64,000 nt of DNA, taken from assembly GCA_019455065.1 (NCBI GenBank), contig JACFNC010000005.1, forward strand, positions 229,913 to 293,912, read 5' to 3'. Shown here one piece after another: positions 43,585-53,106 of this stretch. The notes under the pieces were generated by a model, which had not been told where the DNA came from, searched no databases, and worked only from the letters and a program-made list of their open reading frames with translations. Numbering within the stretch: position 1 is the first letter of the stretch; every line of letters begins with the position of its first letter. Position numbers and translations under genes: made by a program. The DNA comes from Rhodospirillales bacterium (GTDB lineage: Bacteria; Pseudomonadota; Alphaproteobacteria; Rhodospirillales; Magnetospirillaceae).

Positions 43585-44897
43585 TGGCACGTCCGCCAAG
43601 ACGGCGTCCCGCCCGACCTGCGGTTCGGGCGGCCGGGGCACCGCGAATCGTCGATGTCCTGATCGAATCGGTGGGGGCGCGAGGCGACGGCATCGCCCGC
43701 CTCGGTGAGGGCACGGTGTTCGTCGGCGGCACCGCGCCGGGCGACCGTGTCCGGGTGAGGCTGGACGGGCGGCGTGGCGAAGGCTTGGCCGGCACGCTGG
43801 TCGAACTGCTGGAAGCGGGGCCGGATCGCGTCGAACCGCTTTGTCGGCATTTCGGCGACTGCGGCGGCTGTGCCCTCCAGCACCTTTCGGCCGCTCGCCA
43901 CGATGCCTGGAAGAGCGACCTCCTGATCACCGCGCTGGCGCGGCAAGGCCTGCCGGTCGATGGCGTGCGGCCGCTCGCGTCCGTACCGGCGGGGACGCGG
44001 CGCCGCGCCACCTTCGCTTTCGTCCGCGCCGGCAAAGGCACGATCGTCGGGTTCAACGCCCGCCTCAGCGACCGGATCGTCGACGTTGCGGAATGCCCGT
44101 TGCTCGATCCCACCCTTACCGCGCTGCTGACGCCGTTGCGGACAGTCCTCGCGGATGTCGGTACTGGGCTCGGGGGCGACGTGACCGTGACGCGAACGGA
44201 AGGCGGGCTCGACGTGTTGGTGCAGGCTGAAGCCCGCCTCGATATTTTCGACCGGGAACGGCTCGCCGCTTTCGCCGACTCCAGCGATCTCGCGCGCCTG
44301 TCCTGGCGCCGGCCGGGAGAGGAGGCGGAACCTCTGGTCTGCCGGCGACCCGCGGTGGTGACCATGGGAGGCGTGGCGGTCGAACCGCCGGCCGGCGGCT
44401 TCCTTCAGCCGAGCGCCGAGGGCGAACGGCTCCTGGCCGGGCTGGTCGTCGAGGCCGTGGGCGGCGCGCCGCGCGTGGCCGATCTGTTCGCGGGCTGCGG
44501 CAGCTTCACCTTCCCGTTGGCGGCGACGGCGGCGGTGCACGCGGTCGAGGGCGACGCGGCGGCGCTCGGCGCCTTGCGCGCCGCCGCCCATCGGGCGGGC
44601 CTTAAGGTGACCTGCGAGGCGCGTGACCTGGCGCGGCGGCCCCTAATCGGGCCGGAACTCAAGGCCTATGACGCTGTGGTCTTCGACCCGCCGCGGGCCG
44701 GGGCAGCGCCCCAGGCCCAGGCGCTGGCCGACGCCGGCCCGCCGCTCGTTGTCGCCGTTTCATGCAGCCCGGCGACGCTGGCGCGCGACGCGGCCATTCT
44801 GGTCGCCGGCGGCTATGCGCTTGTCGCCGTCACCCCGGTGGATCAGTTCCCGTGGTCGGCGCACCTCGAGGCCGTCGCGGTGTTCCGGCGCCGATAG
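43584..44897 (+). CDS. TrmA/RlmD-family RNA 5-methyluridine methyltransferase
   Basis: The 437-aa SAM-dependent enzyme has an N-terminal TRAM-like domain (IESVGARGDGIARLGEGTVFVGG). A 4Fe-4S cluster motif follows, with CX5CX2C in LCRHFGDCGGCALQH and a fourth cysteine in VAECPLLD. The methyltransferase domain has LFAGCGSFTFPLA, the DPPRAGA motif and the catalytic cysteine in AVSCSPATLARDAAIL. This set matches RlmC/RlmD and relatives that methylate uridine in rRNA. Which position it modifies is undecided. It overlaps the previous lipoprotein gene by one base, so it may be co-transcribed, although it is functionally unrelated. Confidence 0.9.
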   Translation: MARPPRRRPARPAVRAAGAPRIVDVLIESVGARGDGIARLGEGTVFVGGTAPGDRVRVRLDGRRGEGLAGTLVELLEAGPDRVEPLCRHFGDCGGCALQHLSAARHDAWKSDLLITALARQGLPVDGVRPLASVPAGTRRRATFAFVRAGKGTIVGFNARLSDRIVDVAECPLLDPTLTALLTPLRTVLADVGTGLGGDVTVTRTEGGLDVLVQAEARLDIFDRERLAAFADSSDLARLSWRRPGEEAEPLVCRRPAVVTMGGVAVEPPAGGFLQPSAEGERLLAGLVVEAVGGAPRVADLFAGCGSFTFPLAATAAVHAVEGDAAALGALRAAAHRAGLKVTCEARDLARRPLIGPELKAYDAVVFDPPRAGAAPQAQALADAGPPLVVAVSCSPATLARDAAILVAGGYALVAVTPVDQFPWSAHLEAVAVFRRR

Positions 44898-44900
44898 GTC

Positions 44901-45575
44901 TCAGGCGGGCGCGGCCGCCGCGATCATCTCCAGCAGCGTCCGCACAACGTTGTCGGCGCCGTCGGCGATCTGGCCGATGCGGGCATCGAGCATGTAGCAC
45001 GGCGAGGTCGCCAGTTTCGCCCTGGCGTCGATGACCACCTCGCCGTGGCCGGTTTCGCGGTGGGTGGCGCCCATCTTGCCCAGGGCCTCGGCGGTTTCCC
45101 GGTCGTTGCCGATTGTCAGTTCGACGTCGCCCAGGATGCGCGCCATCACCGCCGGGGCGATGCACAGCGCGCCGATCGGCTTGCCGGCGGCGCGCATCGC
45201 CCGCACCGCGCGCTCGACGTCGGGCTGGACCGTGCAGTCGGGGCCGTCGAAGGCAAAGCTGCTCAGGTTCTTTGCGGCGCCGAAGCCGCCGGGAAAGACG
45301 ATGGCGTCGAACTCGGCGGCGTCGAAGGTGGCCAGGTCGCGAATGGCGCCGCGGGCGATGCGCGCCGCTTCGACGAGCACGTTTCGGGATTCGCCGGTCT
45401 CCTTGCCGGTGGAATGGTCGATGACGTGGCGCTGCGGGATGTCGGGGGCGAAGCAGGCGTATTCCCCGCCCCGGCGGTCGATGGCCAGCAGCGTGAGCAC
45501 CGCCTCGTGAATCTCCGAGCCGTCGTACACGCCGCAACCGCTCAGCACCACCGCAAGTCTCGGTTTGCGTTGCAT
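44901..45575 (-). CDS. elbB: Isoprenoid-associated glyoxalase ElbB
   Basis: This 224-aa DJ-1/PfpI-fold protein matches ElbB (also called sigma cross-reacting protein 27A). It has VVLSGCGVYDGSEIHEAVL at the start, FDAIVFPGGFGAAKNLSSFAF in the middle, and the nucleophile cysteine in GALCIAPAVMARIL. ElbB proteins show glyoxalase-like activity and are linked to isoprenoid synthesis. It is convergent with the RNA methyltransferase gene (3 nt between stops) and divergent from the M32 carboxypeptidase. Confidence 0.93.
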   Translation of the reverse strand: MQRKPRLAVVLSGCGVYDGSEIHEAVLTLLAIDRRGGEYACFAPDIPQRHVIDHSTGKETGESRNVLVEAARIARGAIRDLATFDAAEFDAIVFPGGFGAAKNLSSFAFDGPDCTVQPDVERAVRAMRAAGKPIGALCIAPAVMARILGDVELTIGNDRETAEALGKMGATHRETGHGEVVIDARAKLATSPCYMLDARIGQIADGADNVVRTLLEMIAAAAPA

Positions 45576-45732
45576 GGTGTCCTCCCTCGTAGGCTTCTCG
45601 ACAACAGGTTAAGCATGATCGCGCGCCCGTTCCAGGCCGACGAGGCTTGCCATGGCACGCCGGGTCCGTTGTAGGATCGCCGCCGCCTGCTCATATGCGG
45701 GACGGCGGCATGGCGGAGGACCGGAAGCGGCG

Positions 45733-47226
45733 ATGGCGGTAGAGGCATACACCCGGCTCGAGCGTATTTTCGCGAGGCTGAACGTCCTGGACGACGTGCT
45801 CGGGGTTCTCCACTGGGACATGTCGACGATGATGCCGGAAGGCGGTGCCGAGGCGCGCGCCGAGCAGCTGGCGACGCTACGCAGCCTGCATCACGACATG
45901 CTGACGGCATCCCAGGTCGTCGAACTGCTGGACGGTGCCGAGGCCGAGAGGTCGGCGCTCAACGCCTGGCAGGCCGCCAATCTGCGCGAGATGCGGCGTG
46001 ACTGGGTGCATGCTGCGGCGGTGCCCGGCGACCTCGTCGACGCTCTGTCGCGTGCCGTCTCGACCTGCGAGATGGCGTGGCGCGCGGCGCGCCCGGCCAG
46101 CGACTTCAAGGCGGTGCGGCCGCTGCTGGAGGAGGTGCTGCGGCTGGTCCGCGAGACCGCCCAGGCGAAGGCGGCGAAACTCGGGACCGGGGCCTACGAC
46201 GCGCTTCTCGACCAGTATGAGCCGGGGGGGCGGTCGGCGGCGATCGATCACGTGTTTTCGGATCTCGAATCCTTTCTGCCAACATTCTTGCAGGAAGTCG
46301 TCGAACGCCGCCGTGACACTGGGGCGCAGCCCCCGGCCGGCCCGTTCCCGGTCGAACGGCAGCGAGCTCTGGCCGTGCGGCTGATGGAGGTATTGGGTTT
46401 CGATTTCCGGCATGGCCGCCTGGACACCAGCTTCCACCCGTTCTGCGGCGGCACCGCCGACGACGTGCGCATCACCACGCGCTACGACGAGGCCGACTTC
46501 ACCAGCAGCCTGATGGGCGTGCTGCACGAGACCGGGCACGCCCTCTACGACTTCGGCCTTCCCGCCGAGTGGCGGCGCCAGCCGGTGGGGCGCGCCCGCG
46601 GGATGAGCCTGCATGAATCACAGTCGTTGCTGTTCGAGATGCAGGCCTGCCGCTCGCGTGAATTCCTGGAATTCGCCGCACCGTTGATGCGCGCCGCGTT
46701 CGACGGCGAAGGGGCGGCCTGGGATGCCGACAACCTGCATGGGGTGTACACCCGGGTCGGTCCTGGCTTCATCAGGGTGGATGCCGACGAGGTCACCTAT
46801 CCCGCCCACGTCATCCTCCGCTACCGGCTGGAGAAGGCCATGATCGAGGGCGACCTTCAGGTGGCCGACCTGCCGGGAGCCTGGAACGAGGGAATGGGAC
46901 GGCTGCTCGGCATCACCCCGCCGGACGACCGCCGCGGCTGTCTTCAGGACATCCACTGGTACGACGGCGCCTGGGGCTATTTCCCGACCTATACCCTGGG
47001 GGCGATGACGGCGGCCCAACTGTTCGACGCGGCGTGCCGTGCCGAACCGGGCATTCCGCCAGCCCTCGGCCGTGGCGACTTCGCGCCGCTGCTCGGCTGG
47101 CTGCGCGTCCACGTCCATGGCAAGGGCTCGCTGCTGGAGGTGGACGAACTGCTGATCGAGGCGACGGGGCGGCCGCTGGATGCGGCGGTGTTCAAGGAGC
47201 ATCTGCGGCGACGCTACCTTGCGTGA
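45733..47226 (+). CDS. M32-family metallocarboxypeptidase
   Basis: The 497-aa protein is a thermostable carboxypeptidase Taq-type enzyme that removes C-terminal residues. It shows the zinc motif HETGH at 265-269, the family pieces GVLHWDMSTMMP and HPFCGGTADDVRITTRY, and SLHESQSLLFEMQACRS containing the third zinc ligand. It ends with the conserved GRGDFAPLLGWLRVHVHGKG. The ATG at 45733 (MAVEAYTRLERIF) is preferred over an upstream start at 45652, because the extra 27 residues are Cys/Arg-rich and not family-like. Confidence 0.93.
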   Translation: MAVEAYTRLERIFARLNVLDDVLGVLHWDMSTMMPEGGAEARAEQLATLRSLHHDMLTASQVVELLDGAEAERSALNAWQAANLREMRRDWVHAAAVPGDLVDALSRAVSTCEMAWRAARPASDFKAVRPLLEEVLRLVRETAQAKAAKLGTGAYDALLDQYEPGGRSAAIDHVFSDLESFLPTFLQEVVERRRDTGAQPPAGPFPVERQRALAVRLMEVLGFDFRHGRLDTSFHPFCGGTADDVRITTRYDEADFTSSLMGVLHETGHALYDFGLPAEWRRQPVGRARGMSLHESQSLLFEMQACRSREFLEFAAPLMRAAFDGEGAAWDADNLHGVYTRVGPGFIRVDADEVTYPAHVILRYRLEKAMIEGDLQVADLPGAWNEGMGRLLGITPPDDRRGCLQDIHWYDGAWGYFPTYTLGAMTAAQLFDAACRAEPGIPPALGRGDFAPLLGWLRVHVHGKGSLLEVDELLIEATGRPLDAAVFKEHLRRRYLA

Positions 47227-47251
47227 GTGAGAGGCCGAATCGATTCACGCG

Positions 47252-47281
47252 TTGCCAACGGCGCGGACTCCCGCCTATGCT
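47252..47281 (+). promoter_or_regulatory. Candidate promoter of a small transcript
   Basis: TTGCCA (47252-47257) and TATGCT (47276-47281) are 18 nt apart and match sigma-70 elements moderately. Transcription would start near 47288, giving an 85-nt leader before the small ORF at 47373. Confidence 0.35.
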
Positions 47282-47372
47282 GGATGACCAATAAGAAGAA
47301 CGCGACTCCGTAAACGGCCGGTCAGAACGCAAGCCCACGGAGCGAGCGCAGCAACGATCACGGGAGGTTCCA

Positions 47373-47444
47373 ATGATCCACCGACTGCTGTTCGCTGCCT
47401 TCGCCGTCACCGTCGCCGCCATTTTCGCGGTTCCGATGGCCTGA
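47373..47444 (+). CDS. Possible 23-aa hydrophobic membrane peptide
   Basis: The ORF encodes MIHRLLFAAFAVTV and then AAIFAVPMA, a single hydrophobic helix with one basic patch at the N-terminus. GGGAGG at 47362-47367 lies 5 nt before the ATG, stronger than many annotated sites in this window. A promoter-like pair lies upstream and a strong hairpin follows 7 nt after the stop. Such a layout suggests a free-standing small membrane protein gene. Function is unknown, and it could also be chance. Confidence 0.4.
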   Translation: MIHRLLFAAFAVTVAAIFAVPMA

Positions 47445-47451
47445 GGACAGG

Positions 47452-47495
47452 GCGCCCTCGCGGCCCGCCGGTTGACGGCACGGTCGCGAGGGCGC
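47452..47495 (+). terminator. Strong hairpin after the small ORF, likely terminator
   Basis: GCGCCCTCGCG (47452-47462) and CGCGAGGGCGC (47485-47495) form a perfect 11-bp stem with a 22-nt loop. Few T residues follow, so termination may not be purely intrinsic. The hairpin lies between the small ORF and thrC and does not belong to the repeat family seen elsewhere. Confidence 0.55.
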
Positions 47496-47607
47496 ATCTA
47501 TCCGCCGGCCGGGCACCGCGGCCGTCTTTGAACTCTTCCACCGTATTGCCCGCCCCTTGGCAGCCGTATAGTGTATGCGGCCTTGCGTCGGGGATCGGAG
47601 TTTCGCC

Positions 47608-49011
47608 TTGACCTATGTGAGCACCCGCGGACAGGCTCCTGTCCTTGCATTCGACGACGTTCTTCTGGCCGGTCTGGCGCGCGACGGCGGCCTCTACGTG
47701 CCGCAAGAGTGGCCGCGTTTCTCGGCCGCCGAAATCCGCGCGTTGGCCGGTCTGCCCTACGCCGAGTTGGCGACGCGGGTGATGCTGCCGTTCCTCGACC
47801 GAACCATTTCCGAGGACGATTTCGCCGCCCTGGTCGCCGATTCCTACGCGGGGTTCGGGCATGCCGCGGTGGCTCCGCTGAAGCAGCTCGACAGGGGCGA
47901 CTGGCTGCTCGAGCTGTTCCACGGGCCGACCCTGGCCTTCAAGGATTACGCGCTCCAGCTTCTCGGCCGGCTGTTCGACCACGTGTTGGCGCGCCGCGGC
48001 GCGCGGGTGACCATCGTGGGTGCCACCTCCGGCGACACCGGCTCGGCCGCGATCGAGGCCTGCCGCGACCGCGCCGCCATCGACATCGTCATCCTGCACC
48101 CCAAAGGCCGGGTGTCGGAGGTGCAGCGGCGGCAGATGACCACGGTGCTGTCGTCCAACGTGCACAACGTGGCCGTCGAGGGAACCTTCGACGATTGCCA
48201 GGACCTGGTGAAGGCACTGTTCAACGACCAGCCGTTCCGTGACGAGATGGCGCTGTCGGCGGTGAATTCCATCAACTGGGCACGGATCATGGCCCAGATC
48301 GTCTATTATTTCGCCGCGGGAACGGCGCTCGGCGCGCCGGAACGGCCGGTTTCCTTCGCCGTGCCGACCGGAAACTTCGGCAACGTCTACGCGGGCTACG
48401 GCGCCCGCGCGATGGGGCTGCCCGTCGAGCAGTTCGTGGTCGGCTCGAATCGCAACGACATTCTCACCCGCTTCTTCGATTCGGGCGAGATGGCTTTGGG
48501 CGAGGTGATGCCGACCCTCAGCCCCAGCATGGACATCCAGGTCTCCAGCAACTTCGAACGTCTGCTGTTCGACCTGTACGACCGCGACGGCGCGGCGCTG
48601 GCCGACGTGATGGCGCGGTTCCGCGCCACCGGTGCGATGAACGTGGGCGCGGCGCGCTGGAAAAAGGCCTTGGAGCTGTTCGATGGGTTCCGGCTCGATG
48701 ACGATGGCACCCAGGCGGTGATTCGAGACGTCTACCGGGCGACCGGCGAGCTGCTCGATCCGCATTCCGCCGTCGGTGTCGCCGCCGGCCGGGCTCGCCG
48801 CCGGCGGGCCGACATCCCGATGATCTCGTTGGCCACCGCCCATCCGGCCAAGTTCCCGGCGGCGGTCGAGGCCGCCACCGGGATCCATCCGGCGTTGCCG
48901 GCCCGCCTTGCCGACCTGTTCGAAAGGCCCGAGCGATGCGACGTCTTGCCGAATGACGTTGCCGTGTTGAAGGACTATGTGAAGGGAAAGGTCGCCAAGG
49001 TCGCCGCATGA
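47608..49011 (+). CDS. thrC: Threonine synthase
   Basis: The 467-aa PLP enzyme converts O-phosphohomoserine to threonine. The TTG at 47608 was chosen because GGAG lies 7 nt upstream and because it yields the usual LTYVSTRGQAPVLAFDDVLLAGLARDG start; an ATG at 47575 would add 11 unlikely residues. The PLP lysine is in GPTLAFKDYALQLLG. The phosphate loop is VGATSGDTGSAAIEACR, and FAVPTGNFGNVYAGYGA is also conserved. The stop overlaps the M16 peptidase gene by 4 nt. The matching homoserine kinase gene lies 5.5 kb away in the opposite direction. Confidence 0.95.
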   Translation: MTYVSTRGQAPVLAFDDVLLAGLARDGGLYVPQEWPRFSAAEIRALAGLPYAELATRVMLPFLDRTISEDDFAALVADSYAGFGHAAVAPLKQLDRGDWLLELFHGPTLAFKDYALQLLGRLFDHVLARRGARVTIVGATSGDTGSAAIEACRDRAAIDIVILHPKGRVSEVQRRQMTTVLSSNVHNVAVEGTFDDCQDLVKALFNDQPFRDEMALSAVNSINWARIMAQIVYYFAAGTALGAPERPVSFAVPTGNFGNVYAGYGARAMGLPVEQFVVGSNRNDILTRFFDSGEMALGEVMPTLSPSMDIQVSSNFERLLFDLYDRDGAALADVMARFRATGAMNVGAARWKKALELFDGFRLDDDGTQAVIRDVYRATGELLDPHSAVGVAAGRARRRRADIPMISLATAHPAKFPAAVEAATGIHPALPARLADLFERPERCDVLPNDVAVLKDYVKGKVAKVAA

Positions 49012-50264
49012 ACATTAAGGTCACGACCCTTTCCAACGGCCTGCGCGTCGTCACCGACCGCATGGACACCGTGGAGACGGCGTCGATCGGCGTCTGGGTC
49101 GACGCCGGCACGCGCCACGAACGGCCCGAGATCAACGGTGTATCCCACCTGCTCGAACACATGGCCTTCAAGGGCACAAGGCGGCGCAGCGCCCGCGATA
49201 TCGCCGAGCAGATCGAGGCGGTGGGCGGGCATCTCAACGCCTACACCTCGCGCGAGCACACGGCCTATTACGCCCGCATCCTCAAGGAGGATCTCGCCCT
49301 CGCGGTGGACGTCATCGCCGACATCTTGCAGCACTCGACCCTGGACGCCGAGGAACTGGCGCGGGAACAGGCAGTGGTCGTGCAGGAGATCAGCCAGGCC
49401 ATCGACACGCCCGACGACATAATTTTCGACTATTTCCAGGAGACCGCCTATCCCGATCAGGCGATCGGTCGTCCCGTGCTGGGCACGGCCGAACTGGTGC
49501 GGGGCATGACGCGGACCACCCTCGCCGACTACATGCGCGACAACTATGGCGCCAAGCGCATGATACTCGCGGCGGCCGGGAACGTTGAGCATGACCGGCT
49601 GGTCGACTTGGCGGCGACATCCTTCGACGCCCTTCCCGCCGACCAAACGGCCTTTGCAGAGCCAGCCGGGTATCGGGGGGGCGACTTCCGCGAGGAGCGG
49701 GATATCGAGCAGGTGCACGTAATCCTGGGCTTCGACGGAGTGGGCTATCAGGATCCCGATTTCTACACCGCCTCGGTGCTGGCCACCCTGCTCGGGGGCG
49801 GCATGTCGTCACGTCTGTTCCAGGAGGTGAGGGAAAAGCGCGGGCTGGTCTATTCGATCTATTCCTATTCCTCGTCCTATCAGGATGGCGGCCTGTTCGC
49901 GATTTATGCGGGCACTGGCGAGGACGAGGTGGCCGAGGTCATGCCGGTGATCTGCGAGGAAGTGATGAAGGTTATCCTCGGCGTCGAGGAGGACGAACTG
50001 CACCGCGCCCGTGCTCAGCTCAAGGCCAGCACGTTGATGTCTCTGGAGAGCAGTTCGTCGCGCTGCGAGCAACTGGCGCGGCAGATGCTCATTTACGAGC
50101 GCCCGGTGCCGGTCGAGGAGGTCGTGCGGGACATCGAAGCCGTGGACGCCGCCGCGGTGCGCCGCTGTGCCGCGCGGCTGTTCTCGACGAACCCGACCTT
50201 CGCCACCGTCGGGCCGCTTAACAAGGTCGAGGACTACGACAGGATCGTCAGGCGGCTGCGTTGA
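49008..50264 (+). CDS. M16-family zinc peptidase (mitochondrial processing peptidase-like)
   Basis: This 418-aa peptidase is of pitrilysin type. The inverted zinc motif is HLLEH with His47, Glu50 and His51, and the third ligand lies in EEIS-type QAVVVQEISQAID. The N-terminal LSNGLRVVTDRMDTVETASIGVWVDAGTRHE is typical of bacterial relatives of the mitochondrial processing peptidase beta subunit. The C-terminal half has the usual GGGMSSRLFQEVREKRGLVYSIYS. The substrate is unknown. The thrC-M16 pair is a common arrangement in alphaproteobacteria. Confidence 0.94.
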   Translation: MNIKVTTLSNGLRVVTDRMDTVETASIGVWVDAGTRHERPEINGVSHLLEHMAFKGTRRRSARDIAEQIEAVGGHLNAYTSREHTAYYARILKEDLALAVDVIADILQHSTLDAEELAREQAVVVQEISQAIDTPDDIIFDYFQETAYPDQAIGRPVLGTAELVRGMTRTTLADYMRDNYGAKRMILAAAGNVEHDRLVDLAATSFDALPADQTAFAEPAGYRGGDFREERDIEQVHVILGFDGVGYQDPDFYTASVLATLLGGGMSSRLFQEVREKRGLVYSIYSYSSSYQDGGLFAIYAGTGEDEVAEVMPVICEEVMKVILGVEEDELHRARAQLKASTLMSLESSSSRCEQLARQMLIYERPVPVEEVVRDIEAVDAAAVRRCAARLFSTNPTFATVGPLNKVEDYDRIVRRLR

Positions 50265-50270
50265 GGCGGA

Positions 50271-50846
50271 TCAGGCGTGTCCGGCGTCGCCGGACAGCAT
50301 GCGCAAATCGATACCCATCTTGGTCATCGCGCTCTCCCATTTCTGGTCGAGGTCGTTGCCGAAAAGGAGGTCGTCGTCGGCCGGGGTGTTCAGCCACACG
50401 TTCTCGCGAATCTCGCCGTCGAGCTGGCCGGCGCTCCATCCGGCATAGCCCAGCGCCAGCATGCTCCGCTGCGGCCCGCGGCCCTCGGCGATGGCGCGCA
50501 ACATGTCGATCGTGGCCGTAAGGGCCACCCGGTCGTCAACCTTGAGGGTCGATTCCTGAATGAAGTCGGTCGAATGAAGGACAAAGCCGCGACCGGCTTC
50601 GACGGGGCCGCCGAAATGGATGCGAATCTGCTCGCAAAGCGGTGTCGATTCGATGTCGAGCTGCTCGAGCAGGTCGGGAAAGGTGAGGGCATCGAGAACC
50701 CGGTTGACCACCAAGCCCATTGCGCCCTCGGCGGTGTGCGCGCAGATGTAGACGACCGTGCGGGCAAATCGCGGATCGCGCATCTGCGGCATCGCGACGA
50801 GGACTTGACCAGCAAGATAACCCGAGGTGCTTACTGTGGTCGGCAT
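50271..50846 (-). CDS. YqgE/AlgH family protein
   Basis: The 191-aa protein matches YqgE/AlgH: GYLAGQVLVAMPQMRDPRFARTVVYICAHT, AMGLVVNRVLDALTFPDLLEQL, HFGGPVEAGRGFVLHS, and LALGYAGWSAGQLDGEIRENVWL. The family is widespread but its molecular function is not settled. The ATG at 50846 is preferred to a TTG at 50852. It is convergent with the M16 gene and divergent from the DsbD-like gene, a typical alphaproteobacterial neighbourhood. Confidence 0.93.
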   Translation of the reverse strand: MPTTVSTSGYLAGQVLVAMPQMRDPRFARTVVYICAHTAEGAMGLVVNRVLDALTFPDLLEQLDIESTPLCEQIRIHFGGPVEAGRGFVLHSTDFIQESTLKVDDRVALTATIDMLRAIAEGRGPQRSMLALGYAGWSAGQLDGEIRENVWLNTPADDDLLFGNDLDQKWESAMTKMGIDLRMLSGDAGHA

Positions 50847-50970
50847 GAGCAATCACATATGCCGGGCGGCGCGCAAACGCAAGGCTGAAGAGCCGGGGGC
50901 GTCAGCCGATTCGATTGACACCGGCACGGCGGATTGCTGCAATGCCGCCCGCGATGAAAAGAAGCTTGGC

Positions 50971-53055
50971 ATGTCGTTGACGAGAATTGTGGCCGGCCTC
51001 TTCGGGTTGGCCGTCGCCTTGGCGGCGGGCCCGGCGCAGGCCGCGGCGTCGCCGTGGCAGGAAAACGACCAGGGCGCGGTGCGGCTGGTTTCGGCCGTCG
51101 CCGCGGTCGGCGACGGCGCCGAGGTGCAATTGGGGTTGCACTTCCGACTGAAGCCGGGATGGAAGGTCTACTGGCGCTCGCCGGGCGACGCCGGCTATCC
51201 GCCGAGCGTCGATTGGCAAGGCTCCACCAATTTGCGCGCGGCGGAGCTGCGCTGGCCGCTGCCTCACCGCTTCGAGGTCCTGGGGCTGCAGACGGTGGGC
51301 TACAAGGACGAGGTGGTGCTGCCGGTGACGGCGCGACTGGCCGAGCCGGGAGGGCCGCTCGCGCTGCGGGGGACGGTCGACTATTTGGTCTGCGACGCCG
51401 TGTGCATACCGCAGCAGGCCACGCTGGCCCTGTCACTGCCGGCCGGCCCGGCCACCCCCAGCCGTTTCGCCCACGACATCAACCGCTTTGCCGCCGCCGT
51501 TCCCGGCGACGGGGCGCGTCACGGCCTGTCGCTGCTGTCGGTCGAGACGGCCGGCGAGGGGGACGGGGCGGTGCTGCGCGTCGCCGTGCGCGGCGCCGAG
51601 CGTTTCGAGAAACCCGACCTTTTCGTCGAGGACCCGGATGGGCGGCAGTTCGGGCCTCCGCGTGTCACTCTGGCGGAGGGCGGCCGGCGAGCCGTGCTCG
51701 AGGTAAGCGCGGTGCCCGGAACCGTGGAGGGAAGCCTGGTCGGCGTGCCGCTGACCGTGACCGCGGGCGAAGGCGGCCGGGGCCTCGAAGCCGTGGTCGA
51801 GCCGGTCGCCGGGGCTTTACCGGCAAGTGGTGCGGGCACGTTGCTGGCCATGCTCGGCGCCGCGATCGTCGGCGGGCTGATCCTCAATCTCATGCCCTGC
51901 GTCCTCCCGGTGCTGTCCCTGAAAATTCTTGGGTTGGTCGGGCATGGCGGCGGCGAACGCCGGCACGTGCGTCTCAGCTTCGTGGCGTCGTCGGCCGGCA
52001 TCGTGGCCTCTTTCCTGGCGCTGGCGGCGGCCGCGGTTGCGGTTAAGGCGGCGGGTGCCGCAGTGGGCTGGGGAATACAGTTCCAGCAACCGCTTTTCCT
52101 GGTGGCCCTGACCGTCATCCTCACCCTGTTCGCGGCCAACCTGTGGGGCTTCTTCGAGATCAGCCTGCCGCACTGGATGTCGGGGCTGGGGCGCGGGCAC
52201 GGTGCGCCGCATTCCCTGGGCGGCCATTTCGTCACCGGCGCCTTCGCGACCTTGCTGGCGACCCCATGCACGGCGCCGTTCCTGGGAACCGCGGTTGGCT
52301 TCGCGCTGGCGCGCGGGCCGGTCGAGATTTTCGCCATCTTCACGGCCCTCGGCATCGGGATGGCGCTGCCCTATCTGCTCGTCGCCGCTTGGCCGCAACT
52401 GGCGCTGCGCCTGCCCCGGCCGGGGCGGTGGATGGTGGTGGTCAAGCAGGTGATGGGCGTCGCCCTGGCGGCGACGGCGGTGTGGCTGCTCGCCGTGCTG
52501 GCCTCCCAGACCGGCACCGGCACCGCCGTGCTGGTCGGCGGCATGATGGCGGCCCTGGCCGCCCTGCTGGCTCTGCGGCTGCGCGTGGCGGGAACGGCAC
52601 GGCCGGCGCTGGCGGCGGCGGTGGTGGCGATCGCCGGCCTCGCCTTCGTGGTACCCTTCCAGGCAACGTCGACCAGCCTGCCGTCGGCCGCCAAGGACGC
52701 CCTGTGGCGGCCCTTCGACCGCGACGCCATTGCCGCCTTGGTGGCGGACGGGCGCACGGTGTTCGTCGACGTCACCGCCGACTGGTGCATCACCTGCCAG
52801 GTCAACAAGACAGCCGTCATCAACCGCGGTGGCGTGGCCGAGCGTCTTGGGAAGTCGGATGTGGTGGCCATGCGCGCCGACTGGACCCGGCCGGACGACG
52901 GCATCGCCCATTACCTCGCTTCGTACGGGCGCTACGGCATCCCATTCAACGTCGTCTATGGACCAGGAGCGCCGGGAGGCGTGGTGTTGCCCGAGTTGCT
53001 AACCGAATCGGCTGTGCTGAAGGCCTTCGAGAAAGCGGCGGGCAAGTCCGATTGA
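50971..53055 (+). CDS. DsbD/ScsB-like protein-disulfide reductase
   Basis: The 694-aa envelope protein moves reducing power across the inner membrane. A signal peptide (about 1-28, ending AQAAA) leads to a periplasmic N-terminal DsbD-like domain with the pair in DYLVCDAVCIPQQ. About eight membrane segments follow (from residue 290), with cysteines in NLMPCVLPVLSLKIL and ATPCTAPFLGTAVGF. The C-terminal thioredoxin domain has VTADWCITCQVNK. Start ATG 50971 gives a clean signal peptide. Its larger N-terminal region fits the ScsB-like subgroup better than short CcdA. A peroxiredoxin gene follows. Confidence 0.9.
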   Translation: MSLTRIVAGLFGLAVALAAGPAQAAASPWQENDQGAVRLVSAVAAVGDGAEVQLGLHFRLKPGWKVYWRSPGDAGYPPSVDWQGSTNLRAAELRWPLPHRFEVLGLQTVGYKDEVVLPVTARLAEPGGPLALRGTVDYLVCDAVCIPQQATLALSLPAGPATPSRFAHDINRFAAAVPGDGARHGLSLLSVETAGEGDGAVLRVAVRGAERFEKPDLFVEDPDGRQFGPPRVTLAEGGRRAVLEVSAVPGTVEGSLVGVPLTVTAGEGGRGLEAVVEPVAGALPASGAGTLLAMLGAAIVGGLILNLMPCVLPVLSLKILGLVGHGGGERRHVRLSFVASSAGIVASFLALAAAAVAVKAAGAAVGWGIQFQQPLFLVALTVILTLFAANLWGFFEISLPHWMSGLGRGHGAPHSLGGHFVTGAFATLLATPCTAPFLGTAVGFALARGPVEIFAIFTALGIGMALPYLLVAAWPQLALRLPRPGRWMVVVKQVMGVALAATAVWLLAVLASQTGTGTAVLVGGMMAALAALLALRLRVAGTARPALAAAVVAIAGLAFVVPFQATSTSLPSAAKDALWRPFDRDAIAALVADGRTVFVDVTADWCITCQVNKTAVINRGGVAERLGKSDVVAMRADWTRPDDGIAHYLASYGRYGIPFNVVYGPGAPGGVVLPELLTESAVLKAFEKAAGKSD

Positions 53056-53106
53056 CGGGTTGCCGCGTCACCCCATGTAAGGGGTGTCGAAGCAAGGGAG
53101 GAGCCG

